34,067 bases of DNA from a bacterium. Its GTDB lineage: Bacteria; Patescibacteriota; Saccharimonadia; Saccharimonadales; UBA4665. Of the stretch, positions 8,715 through 17,471 are shown one piece after another (the stretch's first letter is position 1; each line of letters opens with the position of its first letter). The stretch covers positions 1 to 34,067 of the forward strand of contig JAJZNT010000014.1 of the NCBI GenBank assembly GCA_021811685.1. Direction: 5' to 3'. Under the pieces are notes generated by a model that worked only from the letters and a program-made list of their open reading frames with translations, had not been told where the DNA came from and searched no databases. Made by a program: the position numbers and the translations under genes.

Positions 8715-8751
8715 GGCAACAAAATCCTAAGTGGTAATATTTTGTCTTGCC
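8715..8751. promoter_or_regulatory. inverted repeat / hairpin upstream of MMPL gene
   Basis: GGCA-ACAAAAT ... ATTTTGT-ct-TGCC: perfect 7-bp core arms (8719-8725 / 8739-8745), extended by GGCA/TGCC after a 2-nt bulge. Confidence 0.4.
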
Positions 8752-8840
8752 CTCGTAACCGCTGAACTGTAGACTGAATTATAAATATGACAAAAACTTA
8801 TCTTATGATGCGCTTATTCAACCTGTTAGGGGATATCTAA

Positions 8841-11162
8841 GTGCCCTTAAAAGCTAAGCAAGAAAACAATACCCCAGATGAGGAACACCGAGGATTTAGA
8901 TTGTTTAAGGCGATCGGTAGCTTTTCGGTACGTTTTCGCTGGCTGGTGTTGATTTTTTGGATTGCTGGCGCTTTTCTCTCGGTTCATTTCTTGCCTTCTC
9001 TGTCCAGCGTCACCCTGTCTAACAACGCCAAGTTCTTGCCGGCCAGTGCGCCTAGTGAAAAAGCTAATACACTGGCATCCGTTTTTGGTATAAATAACAC
9101 TGAACCAATTCCGATTATTGTGGCTAGAAATAACGGCCAGTTAAGCGCTTCAGACCAGCAGGTCATAACTAAGATCGATAATGCCCTATCTGGCAGTAGT
9201 TATGTTCAGAGGGTGGAGGATAGGGGGCGCTCCCCTGACGGACAGGCCGATGAGCTAGTGGTACTGGCTAAAGATCAAGTCAGCGCCAGTCCGGATGCAT
9301 TAATCAGTTCGCTGAGAGCTGCCATTACTAAGGTGGTTTTGCCTGCGGGGCTTCAAGTGCATCTGGCTGGAGATATTGCAACTTCGGTAGATAACAGTAA
9401 GAGCTCAAATAGCTCCAATAGTCAGATTGAAATATTCTCGGCAATATTTATTATCGTGTTATTGGTTCTGATTTTCAGGGCGCCACTGGCTCCTTTAATT
9501 ACCCTGCTTCCGCCGCTTTTAGTAGTAACCATTGCCGGGCCATTAATTGCCGAAGCCAGTAAAGCAGGACTAAAAGTCTCGGCGATTGCTCAGCTATTGC
9601 TAACAGTCCTAGTAATTGGTGCGGGAACAGATTACGGTCTGTTCTTGATCTTTAGAACTAAGGAAGAACTGCGTGGCGGTTTAAGTGGCCGAGAAGCGGT
9701 AGTTAAGGCGCTTAGCCGGGTCGGAGAATCAATAACTTTTTCCGCAGCTACGGTCATCGCAGCACTGCTGTCATTACTGCTTGCCACCTTTGAAATATAT
9801 TCCGATCTAGCAGTACCTCTGGCTATAGGTATTGGGTTGATGTTGCTTGCCGGAACTACTCTACTGCCGGCTTTAGTGGCCATTTTCGGCCGGGCGGTCT
9901 TTTGGCCGGGCAATGTCAAAGCTGGTACTAAAAAGTCGGGCCTTTGGGGCAGCATTGCCTCCAGGGTAGTTCAGCATCCGTGGCCGACTTTAATAGCGGG
10001 GGTGATAGTTTTTGGCGGTCTGGCAATAGCTATTAATGGATATAAGTCAGGAGGATTTGCCGGTAATGTTACGGCTCCTGCCGGCTCCGACTCTGCAGCC
10101 GGCAATGCACTCTTAGCGGCCCATTTTCCTAAAACTTCAGCTAATCCTACGGCTCTGCTCTACGTTCTTAAGGAACCAGTTTGGCAGGACCCCTCTCCCG
10201 TTATTGCCGCTCAGCATATGCTTGAGCATGAGTCGGAGTTTACCAAGGTTAACGGTCTACTCAATCCTAATGGCTTCAGCTTAAGCGAGGCCGAGCTAGT
10301 TACCCTATACCACAAGCTTGGTCCGCCCAGTAACCGTATGCCTATTACGCCCGGACCGGGAGTTAAGGTTCCTGCCCGCATTTATGAAGCCTATCGTTCA
10401 CTTGCTAATTTTATAGGTCCGGACGGTAAAACTATTGAGTTTGTTGTAGGACTAAGTGCGGGTAATCCGCGTGGTACAGCTGCGCTTCAGGCGGTACCGA
10501 GTATTCGTAATCAGGCAGGCCAGGTAGCCAGGGCTATTGGCGCGGTTAGCTACGGCGTTGCGGGCCCCGCACCGACTCTTTACGACATCAGCAACATTTC
10601 CAGTAATGATTTAAAGCGGGTTATTCCGGTTGCTATTGTGGTTATCGGGTTGTTGCTCGCCGTCTTAATGCGCAGTCTGGTTGCTCCTCTGTACCTAATT
10701 GCTTCAGTAGCTATATCCTATCTTGCGGCACTCGGTTTAGTAACCCTGGTGTTTTTAGATATAGGCCATGGTAGCGGCATTGTCTTTTTACTGCCGTTTT
10801 TGATGTTTATTTTCCTGCTGGCTCTCGGAGAAGACTATAACATCTTAGTTATGACCCGGATTAGAGAAGAGGCTCATGGCCTACCGCTCAAAAAAGCCGT
10901 GGCCCGGGCGCTCACAACTACCGGAACAACAGTTACTTCGGCCGGGTTGGTTTTAGCCGGAACCTTCGCAATTTTAGCAATTGTAGGCGGGCGTTCCGGC
11001 GGCAGCGAGATAGTGGATATCGGCTGGGGTCTAGCTCTAGGTATCTTAATGGACACTTTCTTGGTCAGGACACTGCTGGTACCGTCAGTGGTTGTATTGC
11101 TTGACCGCTGGAACTGGTGGCCAAGCAAACACGGCAGCTGGGTGAATGAGGACAAGGACTAG
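8841..11162 (+). CDS. MMPL/RND family transporter
   Basis: 773 aa, GTG start after TTAGGGGATATC; duplicated multi-TM architecture with GAGTDYGLFLIFR and LGEDYNILVMTRIREE, typical of MMPL. Confidence 0.95.
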   Translation: MPLKAKQENNTPDEEHRGFRLFKAIGSFSVRFRWLVLIFWIAGAFLSVHFLPSLSSVTLSNNAKFLPASAPSEKANTLASVFGINNTEPIPIIVARNNGQLSASDQQVITKIDNALSGSSYVQRVEDRGRSPDGQADELVVLAKDQVSASPDALISSLRAAITKVVLPAGLQVHLAGDIATSVDNSKSSNSSNSQIEIFSAIFIIVLLVLIFRAPLAPLITLLPPLLVVTIAGPLIAEASKAGLKVSAIAQLLLTVLVIGAGTDYGLFLIFRTKEELRGGLSGREAVVKALSRVGESITFSAATVIAALLSLLLATFEIYSDLAVPLAIGIGLMLLAGTTLLPALVAIFGRAVFWPGNVKAGTKKSGLWGSIASRVVQHPWPTLIAGVIVFGGLAIAINGYKSGGFAGNVTAPAGSDSAAGNALLAAHFPKTSANPTALLYVLKEPVWQDPSPVIAAQHMLEHESEFTKVNGLLNPNGFSLSEAELVTLYHKLGPPSNRMPITPGPGVKVPARIYEAYRSLANFIGPDGKTIEFVVGLSAGNPRGTAALQAVPSIRNQAGQVARAIGAVSYGVAGPAPTLYDISNISSNDLKRVIPVAIVVIGLLLAVLMRSLVAPLYLIASVAISYLAALGLVTLVFLDIGHGSGIVFLLPFLMFIFLLALGEDYNILVMTRIREEAHGLPLKKAVARALTTTGTTVTSAGLVLAGTFAILAIVGGRSGGSEIVDIGWGLALGILMDTFLVRTLLVPSVVVLLDRWNWWPSKHGSWVNEDKD

Positions 11163-11184
11163 CAGGCTTTATTTAACTCGGTAG

Positions 11185-11583
11185 CTACTCGCTGGTAGTG
11201 CCGTCAAACTCTTCATTGCTTGTTTCGGCATCTTGTTTGGTTTGATGGACAGTTCGATCCATATGATGTGCAGGAGAGTAGATCGTGTAGAGCTTAAGCG
11301 GCTTTAGTGATGAGGTGTTAACTACGTTATGTTTTGCTCCTGCGGGAACCACCACCGCATGTCCTGCGGTAATCGTATATTCATGCCCGTCAATAATGAC
11401 TTTGCCTTCACCCAGCTCAAAACGCAAAAATTGATCGTTTGCCGGGTGTGTCTCCAAACCAATTTCGTTTCCCGGAGGGATATTCATTAAGACCAGCTGA
11501 GAGTGCTTGCCGGTATAGATGACTCTTCTAAAATCCGTATTTTGCAGAGTTTGTTTTTCAATATCCCCAGAAAAGCCCTTCAT
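11185..11583 (-). CDS. cupin domain-containing protein
   Basis: ETHPANDQFLRFELGEGKVIIDGHEYTITAGHAVVVPAGAKHNVVNTS cupin pattern; AGGAG upstream. Confidence 0.9.
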   Translation of the reverse strand: MKGFSGDIEKQTLQNTDFRRVIYTGKHSQLVLMNIPPGNEIGLETHPANDQFLRFELGEGKVIIDGHEYTITAGHAVVVPAGAKHNVVNTSSLKPLKLYTIYSPAHHMDRTVHQTKQDAETSNEEFDGTTSE

Positions 11584-11657
11584 AAGTTCTCCTTTAGTTT
11601 TACTAACTATAAAGATATCCCTATTTGCTTATGCGCGCTGTATGTTAATTTGCTTTG

Positions 11658-12512
11658 CTAGGTTTTTGGGATGAGGCGTGATCCGATGTAAATAATGAAA
11701 GCTGCACTGACAATGAAGAAACTTACCGGGTAGGACACGTAGTAAGAAACGAACAGCCCCAGCCAGGTTACAAGTAGCGAGATGGCTACGGATAAGATAA
11801 TTCCTTGTTTCGGCCGGCTAGCTAGGTGCTGGGCGGTTGCCGCCGGTGTTACCATTAAGGCGAAAATCAGCAACACTCCTACAACCTGAACGGCTATGGA
11901 GGTGGCCACGGCTAGCAGCAGCATAAAGCCTATACTGAGCGCTAAGATGGAGATGCCTTTAGCTTCTGCAACATCCTCATCAAGCGAAGTAAACAATAGT
12001 CGTCTATATAACAGGGCGGCAGCTAGTAAGATAAACACCCCGGCCACTAGTGTTATATAGACGTCGTCTATGCTGATTCCCAGTATTTCGCCGAATAGTA
12101 GAGAATAGGCTTCGGTGGCATAACCTTTATACAGGCTGATAAACAATACACCTAGCCCAAGCATAAAGGCCAGAACCGTACCGATTTGCACATCCCGCGC
12201 AGCGGCTTTACGTCCGAGAGCCGCCATCGCCAGACTACCTCCCGAGGTAAAGGCTAGCAATCCATAAAGCGGATTAACGCCAATTAGTGCGGCCCCGGCT
12301 GCCCCGGCAAAGCCGACATGTGATAATGCGTGGGCGGCAAATGACAAACGGCGGATTACTACGAAATAGCCGATTACTCCGGCTACGATCGCAACTATGG
12401 TACCGGCTTCAAATGCGTGCTGCATAAACGCATATTGCCACATTGATCTGAAATCGCTGACCAGGTTCCAGCTAAAGGCTGAGGCAGTTGTATTGATTAG
12501 GCTATGAAGCAT
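11658..12512 (-). CDS. metal ABC transporter permease (ZnuB/MntB-like)
   Basis: 284-aa multi-TM ABC-3 family pattern (VIRRLSFAAHALSHVGFAGAAGAALIG); follows an ATPase gene. Confidence 0.93.
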   Translation of the reverse strand: MLHSLINTTASAFSWNLVSDFRSMWQYAFMQHAFEAGTIVAIVAGVIGYFVVIRRLSFAAHALSHVGFAGAAGAALIGVNPLYGLLAFTSGGSLAMAALGRKAAARDVQIGTVLAFMLGLGVLFISLYKGYATEAYSLLFGEILGISIDDVYITLVAGVFILLAAALLYRRLLFTSLDEDVAEAKGISILALSIGFMLLLAVATSIAVQVVGVLLIFALMVTPAATAQHLASRPKQGIILSVAISLLVTWLGLFVSYYVSYPVSFFIVSAAFIIYIGSRLIPKT

Positions 12513-13293
12513 GGTGCATGGCCTCCTCTACTCCTAGTACCGCTAGGCGCCCCTTACTGTCGCGCAAAACTTCAATTGGCGCCTCGTAAAGATCAGATAA
12601 GGAATCGCTGGTGACTACGGTATCGACCTTGCCGCTGGCGATTTTACCGTTGGCGATATAGATTATCCTGTCGACTACCGGCAGCAGGGGGTTAATGTCG
12701 TGGGCTATAAGAATTACTGCCATGTTATTTTCTTTGGCTATCTTTTGCACTAACCTGATTAACTCTGTTTCGCGCCTAATGTCTAAGTTGGCTAGCGGCT
12801 CATCTAATAGCAGCAAATCAGGTTTACCGACCAGGGCTTGGGCCAGGAATATCCGTTGCTGTTCACCGCCGGACAATTGATTAAGGCGCTTATGGGCTAG
12901 ACCGAGAGCGTCAACATGTTCCAAGGCTTTTAGCGCCTGCTTTTTTTCTTTGGACGCTTGAGCCGGCAATGAAAAACCCCACTTGTTACCGGAAATACCC
13001 ATTAGTACGTATTCAAGCGCCTGGATTTTGGTCTCTGCGTCAATTGTTCTACGCTGTGGGACATAGCCGATGCGCGGACTACCTCTTTCCGGTTGTTTAG
13101 CAAAGATAGATAGCTTGCCACTTAGGGGTATTTCTAACCCGAGCAATAATCTAAACAGAGTGGTCTTGCCTGCTCCGTTAGCACCTAGCAGGCCAATAAA
13201 CTCGCCTTTTTCTACTACGAAGTTAGCATCCTGCCAAATTGCCTTGGACTTATATCCTGCAGACAGGCTTTCCGCTCTAATCAGTTCTGCCAT
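12502..13293 (-). CDS. metal ABC transporter ATP-binding protein (ZnuC-like)
   Basis: GANGAGKTT, LSGGEQQRIFLAQAL, LLLLDEPLANLD, AHDINPLLP. Confidence 0.95.
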   Translation of the reverse strand: MAELIRAESLSAGYKSKAIWQDANFVVEKGEFIGLLGANGAGKTTLFRLLLGLEIPLSGKLSIFAKQPERGSPRIGYVPQRRTIDAETKIQALEYVLMGISGNKWGFSLPAQASKEKKQALKALEHVDALGLAHKRLNQLSGGEQQRIFLAQALVGKPDLLLLDEPLANLDIRRETELIRLVQKIAKENNMAVILIAHDINPLLPVVDRIIYIANGKIASGKVDTVVTSDSLSDLYEAPIEVLRDSKGRLAVLGVEEAMHHAS

Positions 13294-13307
13294 TAATTTG
13301 CCCCTCC

Positions 13308-14222
13308 CTAGCCATTACCTAGCGCATTTTTAATTTTAGTAACCTCGATGCTCATCCAACTTTGAAAACTTGAGTTTGGCGGCTGAATAGTTTCGCTTAC
13401 ACCGACAACGGGGATGTTATGTTCTTGTGCCAGTTGTTTCATACTGAGTGTCAGCGGAGTAACTGTTTGCGTATTATAGACTAGAAGTTTCACCGTGTTG
13501 TTGGTTAATTGCTGTTCAAAGGTTACCACACTGCTTGCCGGAGGATCATTGCCTTCACTGACAGCCTGCATAAACGCTTTGGGCGAGACTAGGTTCAAGC
13601 CGCTGGCGCTAGCGAGGTAACTAAAGATATCTTCTGTAGCCGCCACCTTTACTCCTCCGTAATTTCGTTTAATTAATGAAATGATGTTTTGATAATCGTT
13701 TAGAGAAGCCTTAAGTGTCACGAAGTTACCAACAAAATAGCTCTTATCCCGGGGATCCAGACTGATCAGGTCCTGCTCCATTTTAGCTAACACTGTATTG
13801 ACGTAAGCGGGGCTGTACCAGAAATGCGGATTAGAACCGTTCTTTTTTTGGAGTAAGCTGGCTACGTTTAGGACTTTGCGTCCTGATGTCGGGTTGGCAT
13901 TGAGCAGGTTGTTCGCCCAGCTATCATAACCGGCGCCGTTAATAACCACGTAGCTGGCTTGAGCAAAAACCCTTGCGTCAGTTGTATTGCTTTCATACTC
14001 ATGCGGGTCAGCATTAGGATCGGTTACTATAGAGGTCACCTGAACTTTTGAGCCTCCTATCTGAGACAGCAGACTTCCCCAAAAGTTTTCAGCGGCTACG
14101 GCTATCATTGGCGTTTTAGATGAAAGTTTGGGCTTATTGCTTAAGCCTAAAAACACTAAGCCGGCAACTATTATAAGGAGTAGTGCCGTCGAAATAACCC
14201 AGTATATCTTTTTGCTTTTCAC
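13308..14222 (-). CDS. metal ABC transporter solute-binding protein (ZnuA/PsaA-like)
   Basis: N-terminal TM/signal, AVAAENFWGSLLSQIGG, DPNADPHEYE, NPHFWYSP. The ORF track start (14258) is a TTG; an in-frame GTG at 14222 precedes KSKKIYWVISTALLL. Confidence 0.9.
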   Translation of the reverse strand: MKSKKIYWVISTALLLIIVAGLVFLGLSNKPKLSSKTPMIAVAAENFWGSLLSQIGGSKVQVTSIVTDPNADPHEYESNTTDARVFAQASYVVINGAGYDSWANNLLNANPTSGRKVLNVASLLQKKNGSNPHFWYSPAYVNTVLAKMEQDLISLDPRDKSYFVGNFVTLKASLNDYQNIISLIKRNYGGVKVAATEDIFSYLASASGLNLVSPKAFMQAVSEGNDPPASSVVTFEQQLTNNTVKLLVYNTQTVTPLTLSMKQLAQEHNIPVVGVSETIQPPNSSFQSWMSIEVTKIKNALGNG

Positions 14223-14265
14223 CTTAGTATGGTAGTGCAGGTTTATGGATATTTGCAAAACTGTT

Positions 14266-14286
14266 GCAACTATTTACAATAATTGC
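14266..14286. promoter_or_regulatory. candidate Zur/Fur-family operator
   Basis: GCAACTATT-TAC-AATAATTGC; arms match at 8 of 9 positions, located in the short divergent interval between the znuA-like and fur/zur genes. Confidence 0.65.
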
Positions 14287-14289
14287 TAC

Positions 14290-14721
14290 ATGAGCACAAA
14301 TAATAAAGAGTTGTTTGAGTTAAGCCTAAGGCGCAGAGGCTTTAGTATTACATCGCAGCGCCACATGGTATTTAAAGAATTAATCGGCCAAGAGCCGTTA
14401 TCTATGAGAGAGCTTTATGAACGACTTAGGGGGCAGGTTGATCGTGCCAGTCTCTATAGAATAATTAGTGTCTTTGAAAAGTCCGGCGTGGTTGTAAGAA
14501 TACCGGTTGGTTGGAAGTACAAACTGGAACTATCCGAAGCTTTCAATTACCATCACCATCATATAACCTGTATTAAGTGCAACCGGGTTATACCGATTGA
14601 AGAAGATGAGACCGTTGAGCGTTTAATAAAAGAAGTGAGTGAAAAGCATGCCATATTACCCTTTGCTCATCAATTAGAGATACAGGGCTTTTGCCGGGCG
14701 TGTCGCCCGGCAGATTCTTAA
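14290..14721 (+). CDS. Fur family transcriptional regulator (Zur-like)
   Basis: RRRGFSITSQRHMVFKELIGQ winged helix, HHHHITCIKCNRVIPIEE and CRAC zinc-binding pattern; divergent from the metal ABC operon. Confidence 0.9.
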   Translation: MSTNNKELFELSLRRRGFSITSQRHMVFKELIGQEPLSMRELYERLRGQVDRASLYRIISVFEKSGVVVRIPVGWKYKLELSEAFNYHHHHITCIKCNRVIPIEEDETVERLIKEVSEKHAILPFAHQLEIQGFCRACRPADS

Positions 14722-15287
14722 GCTTCTAATGGGTCGAGCAGGACGCCGTTTTTAGAAACGGAGGGTTCACTGGATAAATTGCGGTTCCAGCAGCACGGCC
14801 TTCTTTTCCCGGCTTTTAGCTTAGAGATGGCTACTTCGATTCGTCTTTGTCTGGTTTCTTTACTGCCGGTTGAGCGGATCCAGCGTACCCATTCCCAACG
14901 CGCCATGGGAGTGATTTGCTGCCATAGGTCATTTGCTTGACTACTGGTACTAAGCGCCTTTTTCAGGTCAACCGGTAAGGAAGGATTTGGCCATTTCTCG
15001 ACCGCTTTAATTTTGATTTTCAAGTGATCGCCCGGGCTAAGTTTTACTGCCTTTTGCAGGTCCTTATCAATACGGAACCAATGGCTCCAGTTTCCGTCTG
15101 GCTCCAGAGGGGTCTGAAAAGATACCCCGTTTATTATTCCTTCAACCATCGCCTGACCGCGTGACGGAAGTTTGGCGCTAGCAGTCTTCGGCAAACGGAT
15201 AATAATCCAGTCTGCTATGCTGTAGGCGGTAGTTTCAAAGCTGATATCCTGGTAATTCTTACCGGTCTTTTTAGCACTTAAAGCCAT
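14718..15287 (-). CDS. YdeI/OmpD-associated family protein (DUF1905-like)
   Basis: DUF1905-like N-terminus (GQAMVEGIINGVSFQTPLEPDGNWSHWFRIDKDLQKAV) and YdeI-like C-terminus (WVRWIRSTGSKETRQRRIEVAISKLKAGKRRPCCWNR). Confidence 0.85.
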   Translation of the reverse strand: MALSAKKTGKNYQDISFETTAYSIADWIIIRLPKTASAKLPSRGQAMVEGIINGVSFQTPLEPDGNWSHWFRIDKDLQKAVKLSPGDHLKIKIKAVEKWPNPSLPVDLKKALSTSSQANDLWQQITPMARWEWVRWIRSTGSKETRQRRIEVAISKLKAGKRRPCCWNRNLSSEPSVSKNGVLLDPLEA

Positions 15288-15306
15288 GATTAAAGCTTAT
15301 CACGGC

Positions 15307-15693
15307 TTAGCGTACGCTTAACCCTAAGATGAATGATCCGATCAGGATTATTAACACAAATAATGTGACTAACATCATTGGACGCTCACCTTTTCGTGAA
15401 AATAGCATAGTCGAGGAAGCCACCCGTAAAATAGGGGTCAGTATCAAAAGTAAGATGCCGAATTCAATATAGCCGGCACTCCTGCCGTTGAGCATGGCAT
15501 TTATTAGCGAGTTAATGGTGTGCGGAAATGAGTAGCTTGCGGAACTGAACTGATGGTAATTACCAAAATGATGGCTGCCGCTAAAGAAAAGGACTAATCC
15601 GGCCAAAATAAAAGATACGCTGATAATTACACCTATTCGCAGTACGCTGCTGACAACCCATTCTAAATCTGCGGTATTTTTGGGCTTATTCAT
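15307..15693 (-). CDS. DUF1634 family membrane protein
   Basis: 128 aa, three hydrophobic segments; adjacent and overlapping with a TauE-type permease, a common pairing. Confidence 0.8.
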   Translation of the reverse strand: MNKPKNTADLEWVVSSVLRIGVIISVSFILAGLVLFFSGSHHFGNYHQFSSASYSFPHTINSLINAMLNGRSAGYIEFGILLLILTPILRVASSTMLFSRKGERPMMLVTLFVLIILIGSFILGLSVR

Positions 15694-16532
15694 GCTAGTC
15701 CCCTTTGCAGCATTTCTATTGCTACTACCACAATAGCTATCATAAACAGAGCTTGAATATAGCGCGGTGCTACGCGGTTAAGCAGGCGTGATCCGATCAC
15801 TGCCCCGATTAATACTCCAATAGCTATGGGTGCGGCAATAACCGGGTTAATTTGACCTCTGGAGAAAAATGCTCCGGCACTGGCGGCGGCAGTTACGCCG
15901 ATCATAAAGTCACTGGTTGCCGCTGAAGCTTTGATCGGCATATGCATGGCAGAATCGAGAGCCGGAACTTTGAGTGCTCCCGAGCCTACCCCAAGCAGCG
16001 CGGAAATCATACCGGCAACATACATTATCCCGAGCCCTATTTTGGTGTTGGTGACTTTATAACTTATTGTTCGTTGCTGGCTTTGGTCGTAGTATGAGCC
16101 GTGGAGTTTAAAGCGATTGGCAATTTTATCATCAGACTTAGTTAATACTTCTTTTTGTCGGCGGTGTCTGAACATCGATAATGCCGAGTAGATTAAAACA
16201 AAGGCAAACAGAATAAACAGGCTGTTATCGGATACTAGAGTGGTTATATACGCTCCGCTTATGGCGCCGAGAGTAGTCGCTACTTCTAAGAACATACCGC
16301 TACGCAGATTGGTCAGCTTTTGTTTAACGTAAGTAACCGCCGCGCCTGAAGAAGTAGCAATAACCGCCAGGATGGAGGCGCCGATAGCCAGGCGTATGTC
16401 TATATGGTAAATAAGGGTTAAAACCGGAACGATAATTATCCCGCCCCCCAGTCCAATCAATGAGCCGAGCATCCCGGCAACAACTGATATTAAACTAAGC
16501 GAAATAACAAAATCTGCAACAGACATAAGCAT
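15690..16532 (-). CDS. TauE/SafE (TSUP) family sulfite exporter-like permease
   Basis: GSLIGLGGGIIIVPVLTLIYHIDIRLAIGASILAV and GMISALLGVGSGALKVPAL repeated TSUP motifs. Confidence 0.93.
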   Translation of the reverse strand: MLMSVADFVISLSLISVVAGMLGSLIGLGGGIIIVPVLTLIYHIDIRLAIGASILAVIATSSGAAVTYVKQKLTNLRSGMFLEVATTLGAISGAYITTLVSDNSLFILFAFVLIYSALSMFRHRRQKEVLTKSDDKIANRFKLHGSYYDQSQQRTISYKVTNTKIGLGIMYVAGMISALLGVGSGALKVPALDSAMHMPIKASAATSDFMIGVTAAASAGAFFSRGQINPVIAAPIAIGVLIGAVIGSRLLNRVAPRYIQALFMIAIVVVAIEMLQRGLA

Positions 16533-16624
16533 ATTGTATGTTTGCTTTGTCCTGAGGCCAAAACATTATCTGCTGTTAAGAAATAAACAGAAGTCGTTTT
16601 AGGTATTTGAATATACTAAAAGTT

Positions 16625-17356
16625 ATGAAAGTAGATGGTAAGGTGGCGATAGTAACCGGTGCCAGCGGCGGCATAGGACTTTCGACTGCGCGGTTGCTGG
16701 CAGCAAAAGGCGCTAAGGTGGCTTTAATTGCGCGCTCTGAAGCTAAGTTAAAAGCTATTTCATCTAAGATCCCGGGTTCAATTTATCTAGTCTGTGATAT
16801 GTCTAATCCTGAACAGATTAAGGTGATGGTGTCTAAGGTATATGAACATTTTGGGCAAATCGATATTTTAGTTAATAACGCCGGGAGGGGCTACGACTCA
16901 ACTATTGAGCACAGCGACCCGAATATTTTAGAAGATATTTTTAAGCTGGATTTTGTCGGGCCCTTAGTCGCCATGCAGCAAGTTATTCCGGTAATGTCTC
17001 TTCAGAACGAGAGCTCTATTGTAAATGTCAGCTCGGGAACGGCTTTAATGCACCTGCCAAATATGGGAGGTTATGCGGCAATTAAAGCGGCGCTGGCGCA
17101 TTTAAGTCTTACGGCCAACGGGGAGCTTAAGAATAAAGGGATAGCCGTAAGCGTAGTTTACCCCTACTCTAGTACAACCGATTTTGAAACTAATACTATT
17201 AGGGGTAGAATTGATTCACAACTGTTCGCAAGTGACGACCCTAAAGGCTTCTCACTTCCACCTCCGGATACTCCAGAGTATGTTGCGGGACTGATACTTA
17301 AGGCCATTAAAACCGGCAAACCGGAAATGGCTGCTCATGACTGGATGAACAGATGA
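16625..17356 (+). CDS. SDR family oxidoreductase
   Basis: MKVDGKVAIVTGASGGIGLSTARLLAAKGAKVALIAR, NNAGRG, YAAIK. Start taken at the ATG for MKVDG. Confidence 0.93.
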   Translation: MKVDGKVAIVTGASGGIGLSTARLLAAKGAKVALIARSEAKLKAISSKIPGSIYLVCDMSNPEQIKVMVSKVYEHFGQIDILVNNAGRGYDSTIEHSDPNILEDIFKLDFVGPLVAMQQVIPVMSLQNESSIVNVSSGTALMHLPNMGGYAAIKAALAHLSLTANGELKNKGIAVSVVYPYSSTTDFETNTIRGRIDSQLFASDDPKGFSLPPPDTPEYVAGLILKAIKTGKPEMAAHDWMNR

Positions 17357-17471
17357 TTTTATTGAAGAAAAAAATCTTAATAAATTAGTTTGCTAATATA
17401 CAAAATAGTTATTAAAATAACCTAGATTAAGTTAATATTAAGTGTTTAAGCACAAGGGACGAGGGCAGTTA

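Noticed and set aside
588-8835. Shared 13-mer CTGTTAGGGGATA at 588-600 and 8823-8835
   Set aside because: Only two copies; the second acts as an SD-like region. Plausibly chance in 34 kb of AT-rich sequence, though worth a genome-wide count.
8984-11155. Minus-strand ORFs of 60, 107 and 93 aa
   Set aside because: Antisense shadow ORFs within the MMPL gene.
12695-13333. 61-aa and 87-aa plus-strand ORFs
   Set aside because: Antisense shadows of the ZnuC-like ATPase gene.
17357-17441. Short inverted repeat GTTATT-AA-AATAAC and A-rich tract before the GT2 gene
   Set aside because: Short arms in AT-rich sequence; expected by chance.
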